Of a DNA stretch of 25,511 nucleotides, positions 14,194-22,929 are shown in pieces (the first letter of the stretch is position 1; every line of letters starts with the position of its first letter). The stretch spans positions 1 to 25,511 of the forward strand of contig DATEOR010000098.1 in assembly GCA_035273885.1 (NCBI GenBank), read 5' to 3'. A program made the translations under genes and the position numbers. The notes below the pieces were generated by a model that did no database searches, was not told the DNA's origin, and saw only the letters and a list, made by a program, of their open reading frames with translations. The DNA comes from DATEOR01 sp035273885. Lineage in GTDB: Bacteria > Actinomycetota > Thermoleophilia > Gaiellales > Gaiellaceae.

Positions 14194-15370
14194 CGATTCC
14201 CTCCTCGGTGACGTCCTGCGCCCGCACCCGTACGAAGTCGCCCTGCGGGCCCTCGACGAGCCAGGGCGAATAGTCGTCGCCGTAGCCTCGCCCGGGCCGG
14301 TCGACCAGCACCGTCTCCTCCCGCCCCAGCTTTCCGGCCCAGCGGCAGCGGCACGCCTCCGCAGAGAGTGCGCGGAGCCGGGCACTCCGCTCCTTCTTCA
14401 CGGCGGCGGGCACACGGTCGTCGTCCGCGGTGCGGGTCCCGGGCCGTGGCGAGTACGGGAAGACGTGCACCTTCGTGATTCCCGCCTGCTCCACCGCCTC
14501 GAGCGTGCGCTCGAAGGCCGCCTCGTCCTCGGTCGGAAAGCCGACGATCACATCGGTTGTCAAGTTGAAGCCGGCAGCCCGTTCCAGGCGCCTCAGGTAC
14601 GTGGCGACGTCGTAGCGTCTCCCCATTTCCCTGAGGACGCGATCGTCCCCTGACTGCAGCGGAACGTGCAGGTGCGGCGAGACATTCGGCGTCTCGCGCA
14701 TCGCCGAGACGAGGGCATCGGTCAGGTGGTTGACCTCGATGGAGGACAGGCGCAGCCGCTCGACTCCCGCTACGGCGCCGATCTCGCGGAGGAGGCGCTC
14801 GAGCCCGTATCCGGCATCTTGGTCTCGGTAGCACCCCAGGTTGATTCCCGTCAGGACGATCTCGCGGTGCCCATGGGAGACCCGGCGCGCCACCTCGGCG
14901 AGCACCGCGGCGGCGGGCCGGCTCCGCGACGCGCCACGTACTTCCGGAATGACGCAGAAGCTGCACGAGAAGCTGCAACCGTCCTGGATCTTCACGAAGG
15001 CGCGCACACGATCGAGGCCGACGGCCGCCTGGACGCATCCGATCGCCCCGACCGCGCCCGCGATGAAGTCGGCCGCTCGCTCACTGCGAAGACCGACCAC
15101 CTCCACGTTCTCGGGTAGCCCTTCGAAGCTCCCTTCGAGGTTCGCGGCGCAGCCGGTCACGTAGACACGGCGCGCCCGGCGAGCCGCCCGGCGGGCTTCC
15201 TGACGAGACTTTCGGACCGCCTCGTGCGTGACACAGCAGGTGTTCACCAAGGCCACGTCCACCGCCCCCTCGCTCTCGACATGGCCGTCCGCGATCAGCC
15301 GCTCCCGCAGCTCCTGAGCGTCGGTGTGCGAGATCTTGCAGCCGAGAAACGAGCTCGAGAAGGTCGCCAT
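14177..15370 (-). CDS. mtaB: MtaB-type tRNA methylthiotransferase (radical SAM)
   Basis: The product is 397 residues of the MiaB/MtaB family. The N-terminal cluster-binding cysteines are Cys11 (FLGCKISHTD), Cys45 or Cys46 (NTCCVT) and Cys74 (VTGCAA); the radical SAM motif CSFSCSFC is at 132-139. Later segments LTGINLGCY, LRLSSIEVNHL, HVPLQSGDDRVLREMGRRY and a C-terminal TRAM-like part are present. The GCKxSHTD N-terminus and NTCCVT favour MtaB, which adds 2-methylthio to t6A37 of tRNA, over MiaB or RimO. Proximity to prmA and dnaJ is typical. The start ATG is 44 bases after the prmA stop. The exact tRNA substrate is inferred from family. Confidence 0.9.
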   Translation of the reverse strand: MATFSSSFLGCKISHTDAQELRERLIADGHVESEGAVDVALVNTCCVTHEAVRKSRQEARRAARRARRVYVTGCAANLEGSFEGLPENVEVVGLRSERAADFIAGAVGAIGCVQAAVGLDRVRAFVKIQDGCSFSCSFCVIPEVRGASRSRPAAAVLAEVARRVSHGHREIVLTGINLGCYRDQDAGYGLERLLREIGAVAGVERLRLSSIEVNHLTDALVSAMRETPNVSPHLHVPLQSGDDRVLREMGRRYDVATYLRRLERAAGFNLTTDVIVGFPTEDEAAFERTLEAVEQAGITKVHVFPYSPRPGTRTADDDRVPAAVKKERSARLRALSAEACRCRWAGKLGREETVLVDRPGRGYGDDYSPWLVEGPQGDFVRVRAQDVTEEGIVGLAA

Positions 15371-15414
15371 GACCGCCCGATGCTAGCCGACCTCGGGCGG
15401 GCCGCCCCGCAGAA

Positions 15415-16158
15415 TCAGGCCTGCACGAAGAGGTCGGCGACCCAGCCCTGAAGCTCTTTCCGCTCCACGAGCGACCAGCCTTCGAGCTCGAGCTCCTCGC
15501 TGACCAGATATCCGGACGCGACGAGCTCCGCGGACTCAATCCTGCCCGCGACCTCCCTCAGCGGCTCGCTCGCGATGTTGGCCAACGTGAGCTCCGCCGG
15601 CGGCAACGGCTCGGACAGGACGTCGCGCCGCTCCACTGCGAGCTCGACGTCGTTGACCTCCGCGTTCGCCTGCGTCGCAGCGACGGCGGCATCGTCGAGA
15701 TCGAACGCGGTCACCGGTGCGTAGCCGAGCTTTGCCGCCGCGATCGAGAGCACGCCCGAGCCGCAGCCGAGATCGAGCAGCGAGACGGGCTCGTGCTCGA
15801 GGAGGAAACGCAAGCAGAGCTGCGTCGTCGGGTGCGCGCCCGTTCCGAACGCCAGGCCGGGATCGACAACGACCGGGACGAGACCCTCGCCCGGCTCCTC
15901 CCAGGGCGGGCCCACCCAGAGCCGGTCGATCTGCACAGGCCGGTGGAATCGCTTCCACGCCTCGTTCCAGCCCGCCTCGACGTCGGTTGCGGCGCCCGGC
16001 CCGAACACCTGCCAGAGGCGCTCCTCCCCACCGGCCTTCGTGTAGGCGGCGAACTCGATTCCCCCGTCGACGGTGACCTCTTCGAACCCCTCCGGGAAGA
16101 GCTCGATCAGCACTGCGCGCGCCTCTTCGGCGCGCTCGACGGCAACACGCACCGACAC
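15415..16158 (-). CDS. prmA: ribosomal protein L11 methyltransferase-like
   Basis: The product is 247 residues, shorter than E. coli PrmA (~293) mainly in the N-terminal substrate-binding domain. It shows the PrmA signature DPGLAFGTGAHPTT (99-112), the SAM-binding LLDLGCGSG (127-135), the acidic FDLDD (152-156) and the LANIASEPL active-site loop (192-200). It is expected to trimethylate amino groups of ribosomal protein L11. The GTG start lies 20 bases after the dnaJ stop; no longer in-frame start exists. The location after dnaJ is the conserved one; an rsmE gene, which often follows, is absent and mtaB comes next. Confidence 0.94.
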   Translation of the reverse strand: MSVRVAVERAEEARAVLIELFPEGFEEVTVDGGIEFAAYTKAGGEERLWQVFGPGAATDVEAGWNEAWKRFHRPVQIDRLWVGPPWEEPGEGLVPVVVDPGLAFGTGAHPTTQLCLRFLLEHEPVSLLDLGCGSGVLSIAAAKLGYAPVTAFDLDDAAVAATQANAEVNDVELAVERRDVLSEPLPPAELTLANIASEPLREVAGRIESAELVASGYLVSEELELEGWSLVERKELQGWVADLFVQA

Positions 16159-16178
16159 CCGGCGGAGGAGCGGGTGGC

Positions 16179-17294
16179 TCAGCGGAACGCGGCCCGGAGC
16201 TTCTCGAAGAAGCCTTCCTCGGCCTTGTAGTTCGTCTCGTGCTCGGCCTGGGCGAACTCCTCGAGCAGCCGACGCTGCTCGTCGCTCAGGTTGCGCGGCA
16301 CCGCAACGTTGACGAGGAGGCGATGATCTCCGCGCCCGAAGCCCTGCAGCACGGGCATGCCCTTTCCGCGCAGCACGCGGATCTCTCCGGGCTGCGTGCC
16401 CGGCTTGAACTCGAGCTCCACCTCGCCCTCGAGCGTGGGAATCGTCGTCTGCGTCCCGAGGGCGGCTTCCGACATGGTCAGGTCGACGGTCGAGATGATG
16501 TCGTTGCCGTCGCGAACGAAGCGAGGATCCGGTCGCACGTGGACGAGGACGTACGCGTCACCGGCGCGGCCACCGAGCTCGCCGGCATGGCCCTCGCCGG
16601 AGAGCCGGATCCGCTGGCCGTCGTGGATTCCCGGCGGCACGTCCACCTCGAGTGGCCGTTCCTCCGTGCGGCGCCGCCTCCCCTCGCAGTCGGGGCACGG
16701 CATCGCGACGACCTCGCCTGCGCCGTTGCACTCGGAGCAGGTCTGGGTGCGGATGAACTGACCGAAGACGGAGGACGAGACCGACTGGAGACGTCCGCTC
16801 CCTCCGCAGGCCGGGCAGGTCTCGGGGCTCGTCCCGGGGGCGGCGCCGGTCGCTCCACACGTCTGGCACGGGACGGCGACCGGAATCCTGACCTCACGCT
16901 TGACCCCGCGGGCCGCCTCCTCGAGCTCGAGCTCCACCTCGGCCATGACGTCGGCCCCGCGTGTGCGGCGTGAGCCGGCACCGCCGAAGAGATCGTCCCC
17001 CAAGAAGACCGAGAAGAGGTCGGCGATGTTGGCGAAGTCGAAGTCGCTCGGGCGAAAGCCGCCGGTGCGCAGGCCCTCGTGCCCGAAGCGGTCGTAGAGC
17101 TCCCGTGTCTCCGGTTTGGAGAGCACCTCGTAGGCCTCGGCCGCCTCGCGAAAGCGATCCTGCGCCTCCGGGTGGTCGGAGACGTCCGGGTGAAGCTCGC
17201 GTGCCAGCCGCCTGAAGGAGGACTTGATCTCTTTGTCCGACGCGCCCCGCTCGACCCCGAGGATGTCGTAGTAGTCGCGTCTCACGCTCGCCAT
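16179..17294 (-). CDS. dnaJ: co-chaperone DnaJ
   Basis: The product is 371 residues. The J domain carries HPD at 35-37; a short Gly/Phe-rich linker follows (~70-112). Four zinc repeats are visible: CQTCGATG (143-150), CPACGGSG (160-167), CSECNGAG (186-193) and CPDCEGRR (200-207), the last lacking the final glycine. The C-terminal peptide-binding domains include GRGDHRLLVNVAVPRNL. It stimulates DnaK ATPase and delivers unfolded proteins. The ATG is 3 bases after the hrcA stop. No dnaK or grpE adjoins, so this corresponds to the second DnaJ (DnaJ2) paired with hrcA in actinobacteria. Confidence 0.97.
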   Translation of the reverse strand: MASVRRDYYDILGVERGASDKEIKSSFRRLARELHPDVSDHPEAQDRFREAAEAYEVLSKPETRELYDRFGHEGLRTGGFRPSDFDFANIADLFSVFLGDDLFGGAGSRRTRGADVMAEVELELEEAARGVKREVRIPVAVPCQTCGATGAAPGTSPETCPACGGSGRLQSVSSSVFGQFIRTQTCSECNGAGEVVAMPCPDCEGRRRRTEERPLEVDVPPGIHDGQRIRLSGEGHAGELGGRAGDAYVLVHVRPDPRFVRDGNDIISTVDLTMSEAALGTQTTIPTLEGEVELEFKPGTQPGEIRVLRGKGMPVLQGFGRGDHRLLVNVAVPRNLSDEQRRLLEEFAQAEHETNYKAEEGFFEKLRAAFR

Positions 17295-17297
17295 GGC

Positions 17298-18347
17298 TCA
17301 GTTCTCGTAGAGGTCTTCGACGAAGCGGGAGAGCTCCCTCGCCGCGGCGCGGACTGCCTCGATCGCCTTCACGTAGTCCATCCGCATGGGCCCGATGAGA
17401 CTGACCGTCCCGAGATTCCGGTGCTGGAGCCCGTAGGGCGCCCCGACCAGGGAGACGGTCGCGAGCTGCGGGTCGGCGAGCTCGGAGCCGACGCGCACGA
17501 ACGGGCGCTTGGAAACGAGGCTGGCGCGCATGAGCTCGAGCGCCATCGCGCGCTGCTCGAGCACCTCGAGCAGGCGCTGGTACCCGGCCAGCTCATCCGG
17601 ACGGAATTCGCCCAGAGCGCCCGCAGTGCCCCCGACGTAGAATGCCTGCTCCGGCGTCTCGAGCACATCCGAGAAGGCAGGCCGAAGCTCGGCGAGAAAC
17701 TCCCGCTCGCGCGAGCCCAGCTGTGGGTCCTCGAGACAGGCACGCAGCATCCTCCCACTGAGCTGACGGCCACCCAGCGTCTCGTTCAGGTACTGACCCG
17801 CCCATTCGGCCAACCCGGAGTCGACCACACGGGCAAAGGTGAAGAGCCGCTTCGAGACGCCTCCCGTCGCCGTGATCACGACTACCATCACGAGCTGGGG
17901 CTGCAGGAGCAGGACCTCGACGCGACGGACCGTCGTCGCCTCGAGCGGAGGCGCCGAGACGAGCGCGAGCAGATGCGTGACCTCGGCGAGGGCATCCGTC
18001 GTCGTCTGCAGCGCCGTTTCCACTTCGCTCTTCAGCTGCGAGAAATCCAGGTCGAGCGCGACTTCCGACGGCCGCGGTTCGAGCTCCTCGATCACGCGGT
18101 CGACGAAGACGCGGTAGCCGAGGTCGGTCGGCACCCGCCCCGCCGAGGTATGCGGATGCGACAGCAGCCCCTGCTCCTCGAGGACCGCGAGCTCGTATCG
18201 AACCGTGGACGACGACACGTCCATCGCGGCCCGCTCGACCAGCGTCTTCGAGCCCACAGGCGCGCCGGTCGCGACGTACTCCTCGACAACGCGCACGAGG
18301 ATCTCCTCCTGGCGAGGCGTGAGCACGGGTTCAGGTCCTGGCGCCAT
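17298..18347 (-). CDS. hrcA: heat-inducible transcription repressor HrcA
   Basis: The product is 349 residues. An N-terminal winged helix (LTPRQEEILVRVVEEYVATGAPVGS in part; VSSSTVRYELAVLEEQGLL, 44-62; HTSAGRVPTDLGYRVFVD) is followed by the GAF-like and C-terminal dimer domains ending in GPMRMDYVKAIEAVRAAARELSRF. HrcA binds CIRCE inverted repeats to repress chaperone genes. The ATG lies 7 bases after the hemW stop, so it is cotranscribed with hemW and lepA. No CIRCE (TTAGCACTC..GAGTGCTAA) is seen upstream or elsewhere in the window, so autoregulation is not evident here. Confidence 0.97.
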   Translation of the reverse strand: MAPGPEPVLTPRQEEILVRVVEEYVATGAPVGSKTLVERAAMDVSSSTVRYELAVLEEQGLLSHPHTSAGRVPTDLGYRVFVDRVIEELEPRPSEVALDLDFSQLKSEVETALQTTTDALAEVTHLLALVSAPPLEATTVRRVEVLLLQPQLVMVVVITATGGVSKRLFTFARVVDSGLAEWAGQYLNETLGGRQLSGRMLRACLEDPQLGSREREFLAELRPAFSDVLETPEQAFYVGGTAGALGEFRPDELAGYQRLLEVLEQRAMALELMRASLVSKRPFVRVGSELADPQLATVSLVGAPYGLQHRNLGTVSLIGPMRMDYVKAIEAVRAAARELSRFVEDLYEN

Positions 18348-18354
18348 TACCTGG

Positions 18355-19473
18355 TCAATTGTAGTTATTTGCAGGGATTTCAGCGAGAAGTTCAGCCGTC
18401 ACGCCGCCTCCGAGGAAGCGTCCCCGGCGGGTGAGGAGGAGCCCGTCGCCCTGTCGCTCGACGAGGCCGAGGCCTTCGAGCCGGGCGAGGGCCTCGAGAT
18501 CCAACGCCGTCTCGACCTCCGCGAACGAGAGCGGATAGTCCAGGCGCAGGCCGAGCATGAGCCGCTCCTGCGCCTGCGTCGACGCAGCGAGGGGCTCGAG
18601 CTCCCGCGGCGGAGCCTCTCCGTCCGCGAGCGTCGAGACGTAGCCCGGCAGCGCGGGACGATTCCGCCAGCGGAGCCCGCCGACGGTCGAGACGGCTCCG
18701 ATCCCCAGCCCGAGGTAGTCGCGCCCGAGCCAGTAGGCGAGGTTGTGGCGTGCGCGACGCCCGTCACGGCAGAAGTTGGCGGTCTCGTACCAGCGGTAGC
18801 CGGCATTCGTGAGCGTGTCGACGACGAGCTCGAAATATCCCTCCATCGACTCCGCCTGGCGGGCGAGCTCCTCTCCGTGCGCATGCGTGAAGCGCGTTCC
18901 CGGCTTCGCTTCCAGCTCGTAGCAGGAGAGGTGCTCGGGGCCGAGGGCTAGAGCCTCGCCGAGATCCCGTTCGAGGTCGGAGGGCTCCTGGCCGGGGATC
19001 CCATAGATGAGATCCAGGCTGACGTTGTCAAAGCTGGCATCACGAAGATGGTAGAACGCGCGGCGGACGTCGTCTGGGCGGGCCCGCCGGTCGAGAACGT
19101 CCAGGAGTCGCGGCTCGAAGCTTTGCGCGCCGAGCGAGACCCTGGTGACGCCCGCCTCGCGAAGAAGCGCGGCAAGCTCCGGCGTGACGGTTTCGGGATT
19201 CGCCTCGACGGTCACCTCCTCGGCCGCGGGCACCGCTTCGAGGAGCCGCCGCAGCTCGCCGGGCTCGGTGAACGTCGGCGTGCCTCCTCCGACGAAGACC
19301 GTCTCCACCTCGTCCGCGAGCCGACCTCGCTCCAGCTCGAGCTCGCCGAGGACCGCATCCACGTAGCTCCCGTGATCCTCGGCGCGGCCGACGAGCGTCA
19401 CGAAGTCGCAGTAGCCACAGCGCGACGCGCAGAACGGCAAGTGGACGTAGAGGTGGCGGACGCGGGCGCTCAT
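18355..19473 (-). CDS. hemW: HemW-like radical SAM protein (heme chaperone family)
   Basis: The product is 372 residues. The radical SAM motif CASRCGYC (Cys15, Cys19, Cys22) is followed by DF, then VGGGTPTF (61-68), VTVEANPETVTPE, RVSLGAQSF and the GIPGQ segment, the standard HemW/HemN-like pattern. HemW inserts heme into respiratory proteins; it was formerly called an oxygen-independent coproporphyrinogen oxidase, but lacks the extra HemN residues. The ATG overlaps the lepA stop as ATGA (19470-19473), and longer in-frame extensions run inside lepA. A C-terminal winged-helix-like HemN_C part ends the protein. Confidence 0.94.
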   Translation of the reverse strand: MSARVRHLYVHLPFCASRCGYCDFVTLVGRAEDHGSYVDAVLGELELERGRLADEVETVFVGGGTPTFTEPGELRRLLEAVPAAEEVTVEANPETVTPELAALLREAGVTRVSLGAQSFEPRLLDVLDRRARPDDVRRAFYHLRDASFDNVSLDLIYGIPGQEPSDLERDLGEALALGPEHLSCYELEAKPGTRFTHAHGEELARQAESMEGYFELVVDTLTNAGYRWYETANFCRDGRRARHNLAYWLGRDYLGLGIGAVSTVGGLRWRNRPALPGYVSTLADGEAPPRELEPLAASTQAQERLMLGLRLDYPLSFAEVETALDLEALARLEGLGLVERQGDGLLLTRRGRFLGGGVTAELLAEIPANNYN

Positions 19474-21257
19474 CGCTTGTCTCCGTCGAGGTTGAGCACG
19501 GCGAGGAAGGCTTCCTGCGGCACCTCGACCGAACCGACCTGCTTCATGCGCTTCTTGCCCTTCTTCTGGCGCTCGAGCAGCTTCCGCTTGCGGGTGACGT
19601 CGCCGCCGTAGCACTTCGCGAGCACGTCCTTCCGCCGTGCCTTGATCGTCTCTCGCGCAATCACGCGCGAGCCGATCGCGGCCTGTACCGGAACGTCGAA
19701 CATCTGTCGCGGGATCTCCTCCCGCAGCCGGTCGACGAGCGCACGGCCGCGCGCGTAGGCCCCGTCCCGGTGGACGATCAGGCTGAGCGCGTCGACGGGG
19801 TCGCCGGCGAGCAGGATGTCCACCCGCACGAGGCTTCCCTCCTCGAAGCCGATGACGTCGTAGTCGAAGCTCGCGTAGCCCTTCGTGCGGCTCTTCAGCT
19901 GGTCGTAGTAGTCGTAGACGATCTCGGCCAGCGGCAGGTCGTAGGAGAGCATGACGCGTTCCTCGCTCAGGTACTCCATGTGGTCGAAGCGGCCGCGGCG
20001 CTCGTTGTTCAGCTCCATGACCGAGCCGACGTACTCCTTCGGGACGATCGTCGTGGCGCGGATGTACGGCTCCTCGACCCGTTCGAACTCCCGCGGCATG
20101 TCGGCCGGGCTGTGGACCTCGACCTCCTCCCCGCCCTGCGTGAAGACGCGGTAGGCGACATTCGGCGCCGTCACGAGCAGGTCGAGGTCGAACTCGCGCT
20201 CGAGCCGCTCGCGCACGATCTCCATGTGCAGGAGCCCGAGGAACCCGCAGCGGAAGCCAAAGCCGAGTGCCTGCGACGTCTCCGGCTCGTAGAAGAGCGA
20301 GGCGTCATTCAGCTTCAGCTTCTCGAGCGCGTCGCGGAGCTCCGGATAGTCGTCGGAGTCGGTGGGATAAAGGCCGGCGAAGACCGTCGGCTTCACGTCC
20401 TTGTAGCCCGGCAGCGGCTCGGCGGCACCGTGGCGCGCGCTCGTCAGGGTGTCGCCCACGCGCAGGCGGCTCACATCCTTCAGCCCGGTGACCACGTAGC
20501 CGACCTCGCCGGCCTCGAGCGTGTCCATCGGAGTTCGCACGGGAGAGAAGAACCCGAGCTCTTCCGCCTCGAAGCGGGTTCCCGCAGCCATCGCGCGGAG
20601 GTCGTCCCGCGTGTTGAAGCGGCCGTCGACGACACGCACGAAGGCGACGACGCCGCGGTACTGGTCGTAGGAGGAGTCGAAGACGAGCGCCCGCGGCGGC
20701 CCGTCCGGGTCACCCTCGGGCGGCGGGATCCGCTCGACTACGGCGTCGAGGACCTCGGCGACGCTCTCCCCGGTCTTGGCAGAGATGCGCAGCACCCGCG
20801 CTGCGTCTTCGCCGACGAGGTCGGCCACCTCCGCTGCAACGGCGTCCGGGTCGGCCTGCGGGAGGTCGATCTTGTTGACGATCGGGACGATGTCGAGGTT
20901 GTTCTCAAGCGCAAGGTAGGCGTTTGCAAGCGTCTGCGCCTGAGTTCCCTGGGCGGCGTCGACGAGGAGGAGCGCCCCCTCGCACGCCTGCAGAGCGCGT
21001 GAGACCTCGTACGTGAAGTCCACGTGCCCCGGCGTGTCGATCAGGTTGAGCTGGTGGCCCTTCCAGGCGACGCGCACGGCCTGCGCCTTGATCGTGATTC
21101 CCCGCTCGCGCTCGAGGTCCATGGAGTCGAGCACCTGCTCGCGCATCTCGCGCACGCTCAGCGTCTCGGTCACCTCGAGGATGCGGTCGGCCAGGGTCGA
21201 CTTCCCGTGGTCGATGTGCGCCACGATGGAGAAGTTGCGGATGCGGTCGAGCTTCAC
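19470..21257 (-). CDS. lepA: elongation factor 4 (LepA)
   Basis: The product is 595 residues, the normal length. GTPase motifs are AHIDHGKST (13-21), RGITIK (52-57), DTPGH (74-78) and NKID (128-131). Further LepA features are the EF-G-like domains, YDYYDQLKSRTKGYASFDY and the C-terminal family domain with CYGGDVTRKRKLLERQKKGK. LepA acts on ribosomes to aid initiation and elongation under stress. The GTG start at 21255-21257 overlaps the murJ stop as GTGA; an open frame much farther upstream is a shadow in murJ. It is coupled to hemW downstream. Confidence 0.98.
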   Translation of the reverse strand: MKLDRIRNFSIVAHIDHGKSTLADRILEVTETLSVREMREQVLDSMDLERERGITIKAQAVRVAWKGHQLNLIDTPGHVDFTYEVSRALQACEGALLLVDAAQGTQAQTLANAYLALENNLDIVPIVNKIDLPQADPDAVAAEVADLVGEDAARVLRISAKTGESVAEVLDAVVERIPPPEGDPDGPPRALVFDSSYDQYRGVVAFVRVVDGRFNTRDDLRAMAAGTRFEAEELGFFSPVRTPMDTLEAGEVGYVVTGLKDVSRLRVGDTLTSARHGAAEPLPGYKDVKPTVFAGLYPTDSDDYPELRDALEKLKLNDASLFYEPETSQALGFGFRCGFLGLLHMEIVRERLEREFDLDLLVTAPNVAYRVFTQGGEEVEVHSPADMPREFERVEEPYIRATTIVPKEYVGSVMELNNERRGRFDHMEYLSEERVMLSYDLPLAEIVYDYYDQLKSRTKGYASFDYDVIGFEEGSLVRVDILLAGDPVDALSLIVHRDGAYARGRALVDRLREEIPRQMFDVPVQAAIGSRVIARETIKARRKDVLAKCYGGDVTRKRKLLERQKKGKKRMKQVGSVEVPQEAFLAVLNLDGDKR

Positions 21258-22858
21258 TCGCCCGTTGTACCGGACCGGCGGCGGAGCGAGAGAACCACGC
21301 GGAGCTCGGGGATTCGCAGCAGACGGGCGCAGAGGAGGTAGACGGCCACCGCGGCGGCGAGGCCCGAGCCGACAGTGGCGATCTGCGCGAGCAGCGAACG
21401 GCCGAGCAGCTGGTCGAGGCCGTACCAGACTCCGGCTGCAACGCCTGCCGCGACCGCTGAGGCCAAGAGGATGAGCGAGTACGAGCGGCCGAGCGCGCGC
21501 CCGCCGATCGGCCCGACCCGCCGCCTGAAGACCACAAGGAGGGCCGCCGTGCCGGCCACGTTCACGAACGAGGTCGCGAGCGGGATCCCCCAGGTGCCGT
21601 AGCGGTAGAAGGCCGCATCGAGAGCGGCATTCACGCCGAGGTTCGCCAGCGCGATGGTCGTCGGCACCCACGGCGACTGCAGGCTGAAGAACGCGCGGAT
21701 GAGCATGAGCATCGTCCCGTTGAACGTGAGCCCGAGCGTGAATGCGGCGAGCGCCCCAGCGACGACCGTGGTCTGCGAGGCGGTAAACGCGCCGCGCTCG
21801 TAGAGGAGCCGGACGATCGGAACGGCGAGCACGGCGCCGACGGCGCTGGCGGGAATGAGCGTGAAGCCGATCTGCCCGAGGCCGAGCGAGACGGTTTCCC
21901 GAAAGCCGGCCATGTCCTGTCGAGTGGCGAGCCGCGACAGGCGCGGAAAGAGCACGGTCGCGATCGCCACCGAGAACACGCCCTGCGGAAGCATGTAGAT
22001 GCGAAACGCGGCGTTGATCGCGCTCGGCGCGATGTTCGGGTCGATGAGCTGCGCGGCGAAGATCCCGTCGATCAGGGCGTTGACGTTGATCAGCCCGAGC
22101 CCCAGCGTGACCGGCACCATCAGGACGAAGACGCGCTTGACCGCGGGGTCGCGCCAGTCGAGGACGAACTGCAGCCGTCCACCGAGCCCCCGAAGCGCGG
22201 GAATCGGCAGGATGAACTGAATGAAGGTCGCGGCGAGGATCGCGCCCGCATAGACGTAGAGCTCCTTGTTTCCCTCCACTTGCGGGATCCCGATGACGAG
22301 GCCGCCGATGATCACGAGGTTCCAGAAAACCGGCGTGAGCGCGGGGATGGTGAAGTGCTCGTAGCTGTTGAGGATCCCGACGATCACCCCGAAGAGGCCG
22401 AGCAAGAGGACGATCGGGAAGAGAAGCCTCGAGAGGCCGACGAGGAGATCCTGCTCGTAGGGGAAGGGCGCCATGATCCAAGGCGCGAGCAGGATGAAGA
22501 GCACGGTGACACTGCCGAGCCCCAGGAAGATGAGCCAGAAGAGCGTCGAGGCGACGCGCCAGGCTCGCGCACGCTCCCCCTTTTCCAAGAGCTCGCTGAA
22601 GACCGGGACGAAGGCCGACGAGAGGGCTGCGTCGGCGACGAGCGCGCGCACGGTGTTCGGAATCAGGAATGCGATCTCGAACGCGTTGATGGGGCCGCGC
22701 ACGCCGAAGTAGTTCCGGGCGACGATCTCGCGGACGAGCCCGAGGACGCGGGAAAGTCCGGTTGCCCCGGCGAAGATCGCCGTCGACCACGCGAGGCGTC
22801 TCGGCGGCGGTGGCTCGCCGGGAGCCGGGCGCTCAGGTTCTTCCACGGGCCCGAGCAT
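21254..22858 (-). CDS. murJ: lipid II flippase MurJ
   Basis: The product is 534 residues, a polytopic membrane protein of the MOP exporter family with about 14 hydrophobic helices. MurJ traits include the first helix AGATGLSRVLGLVREIVARNYFG in part (residues ~31-53), DAALSSAFVPVFSE (~76-89) with Arg and acidic residues in the central cavity, FRIYMLPQGVFSVAIATVLFP and YERGAFT. It moves lipid II across the membrane for peptidoglycan synthesis. The N-terminus has a Pro-rich cytoplasmic tail of ~22 residues. Position between rpsT and lepA is an insertion relative to the usual order. ATG at 22856-22858; 71 bases separate it from the divergent rpsT. Confidence 0.96.
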   Translation of the reverse strand: MLGPVEEPERPAPGEPPPPRRLAWSTAIFAGATGLSRVLGLVREIVARNYFGVRGPINAFEIAFLIPNTVRALVADAALSSAFVPVFSELLEKGERARAWRVASTLFWLIFLGLGSVTVLFILLAPWIMAPFPYEQDLLVGLSRLLFPIVLLLGLFGVIVGILNSYEHFTIPALTPVFWNLVIIGGLVIGIPQVEGNKELYVYAGAILAATFIQFILPIPALRGLGGRLQFVLDWRDPAVKRVFVLMVPVTLGLGLINVNALIDGIFAAQLIDPNIAPSAINAAFRIYMLPQGVFSVAIATVLFPRLSRLATRQDMAGFRETVSLGLGQIGFTLIPASAVGAVLAVPIVRLLYERGAFTASQTTVVAGALAAFTLGLTFNGTMLMLIRAFFSLQSPWVPTTIALANLGVNAALDAAFYRYGTWGIPLATSFVNVAGTAALLVVFRRRVGPIGGRALGRSYSLILLASAVAAGVAAGVWYGLDQLLGRSLLAQIATVGSGLAAAVAVYLLCARLLRIPELRVVLSLRRRSGTTGE

Positions 22859-22929
22859 AGGCCAGCGGCCGGAAGCGCCGGGGTCTTGCTAGCATCCTTC
22901 TGCCCGCGCAACGCGGGCGTTTCTCCGCA
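22859..22929. promoter_or_regulatory. divergent murJ-rpsT control region with rpsT leader hairpin
   Basis: This 71-base gap separates divergent starts. On the plus strand a TAGCAT element (22890-22895) is a candidate -10 for rpsT. A perfect 7-base stem, GCCCGCG (22902-22908) and CGCGGGC (22912-22918), with a CAA loop, follows in what would be the rpsT leader, then GTTTCT. This could be a leader structure or weak attenuator; S20 synthesis is known to be autoregulated in E. coli. The murJ side shows no clear promoter. Confidence 0.4.

Noticed and set aside
17079..18434. Plus-strand open frame of about 450 codons opposite hrcA
   Set aside because: HrcA on the minus strand is unmistakable; the plus frame has shadow-type composition.
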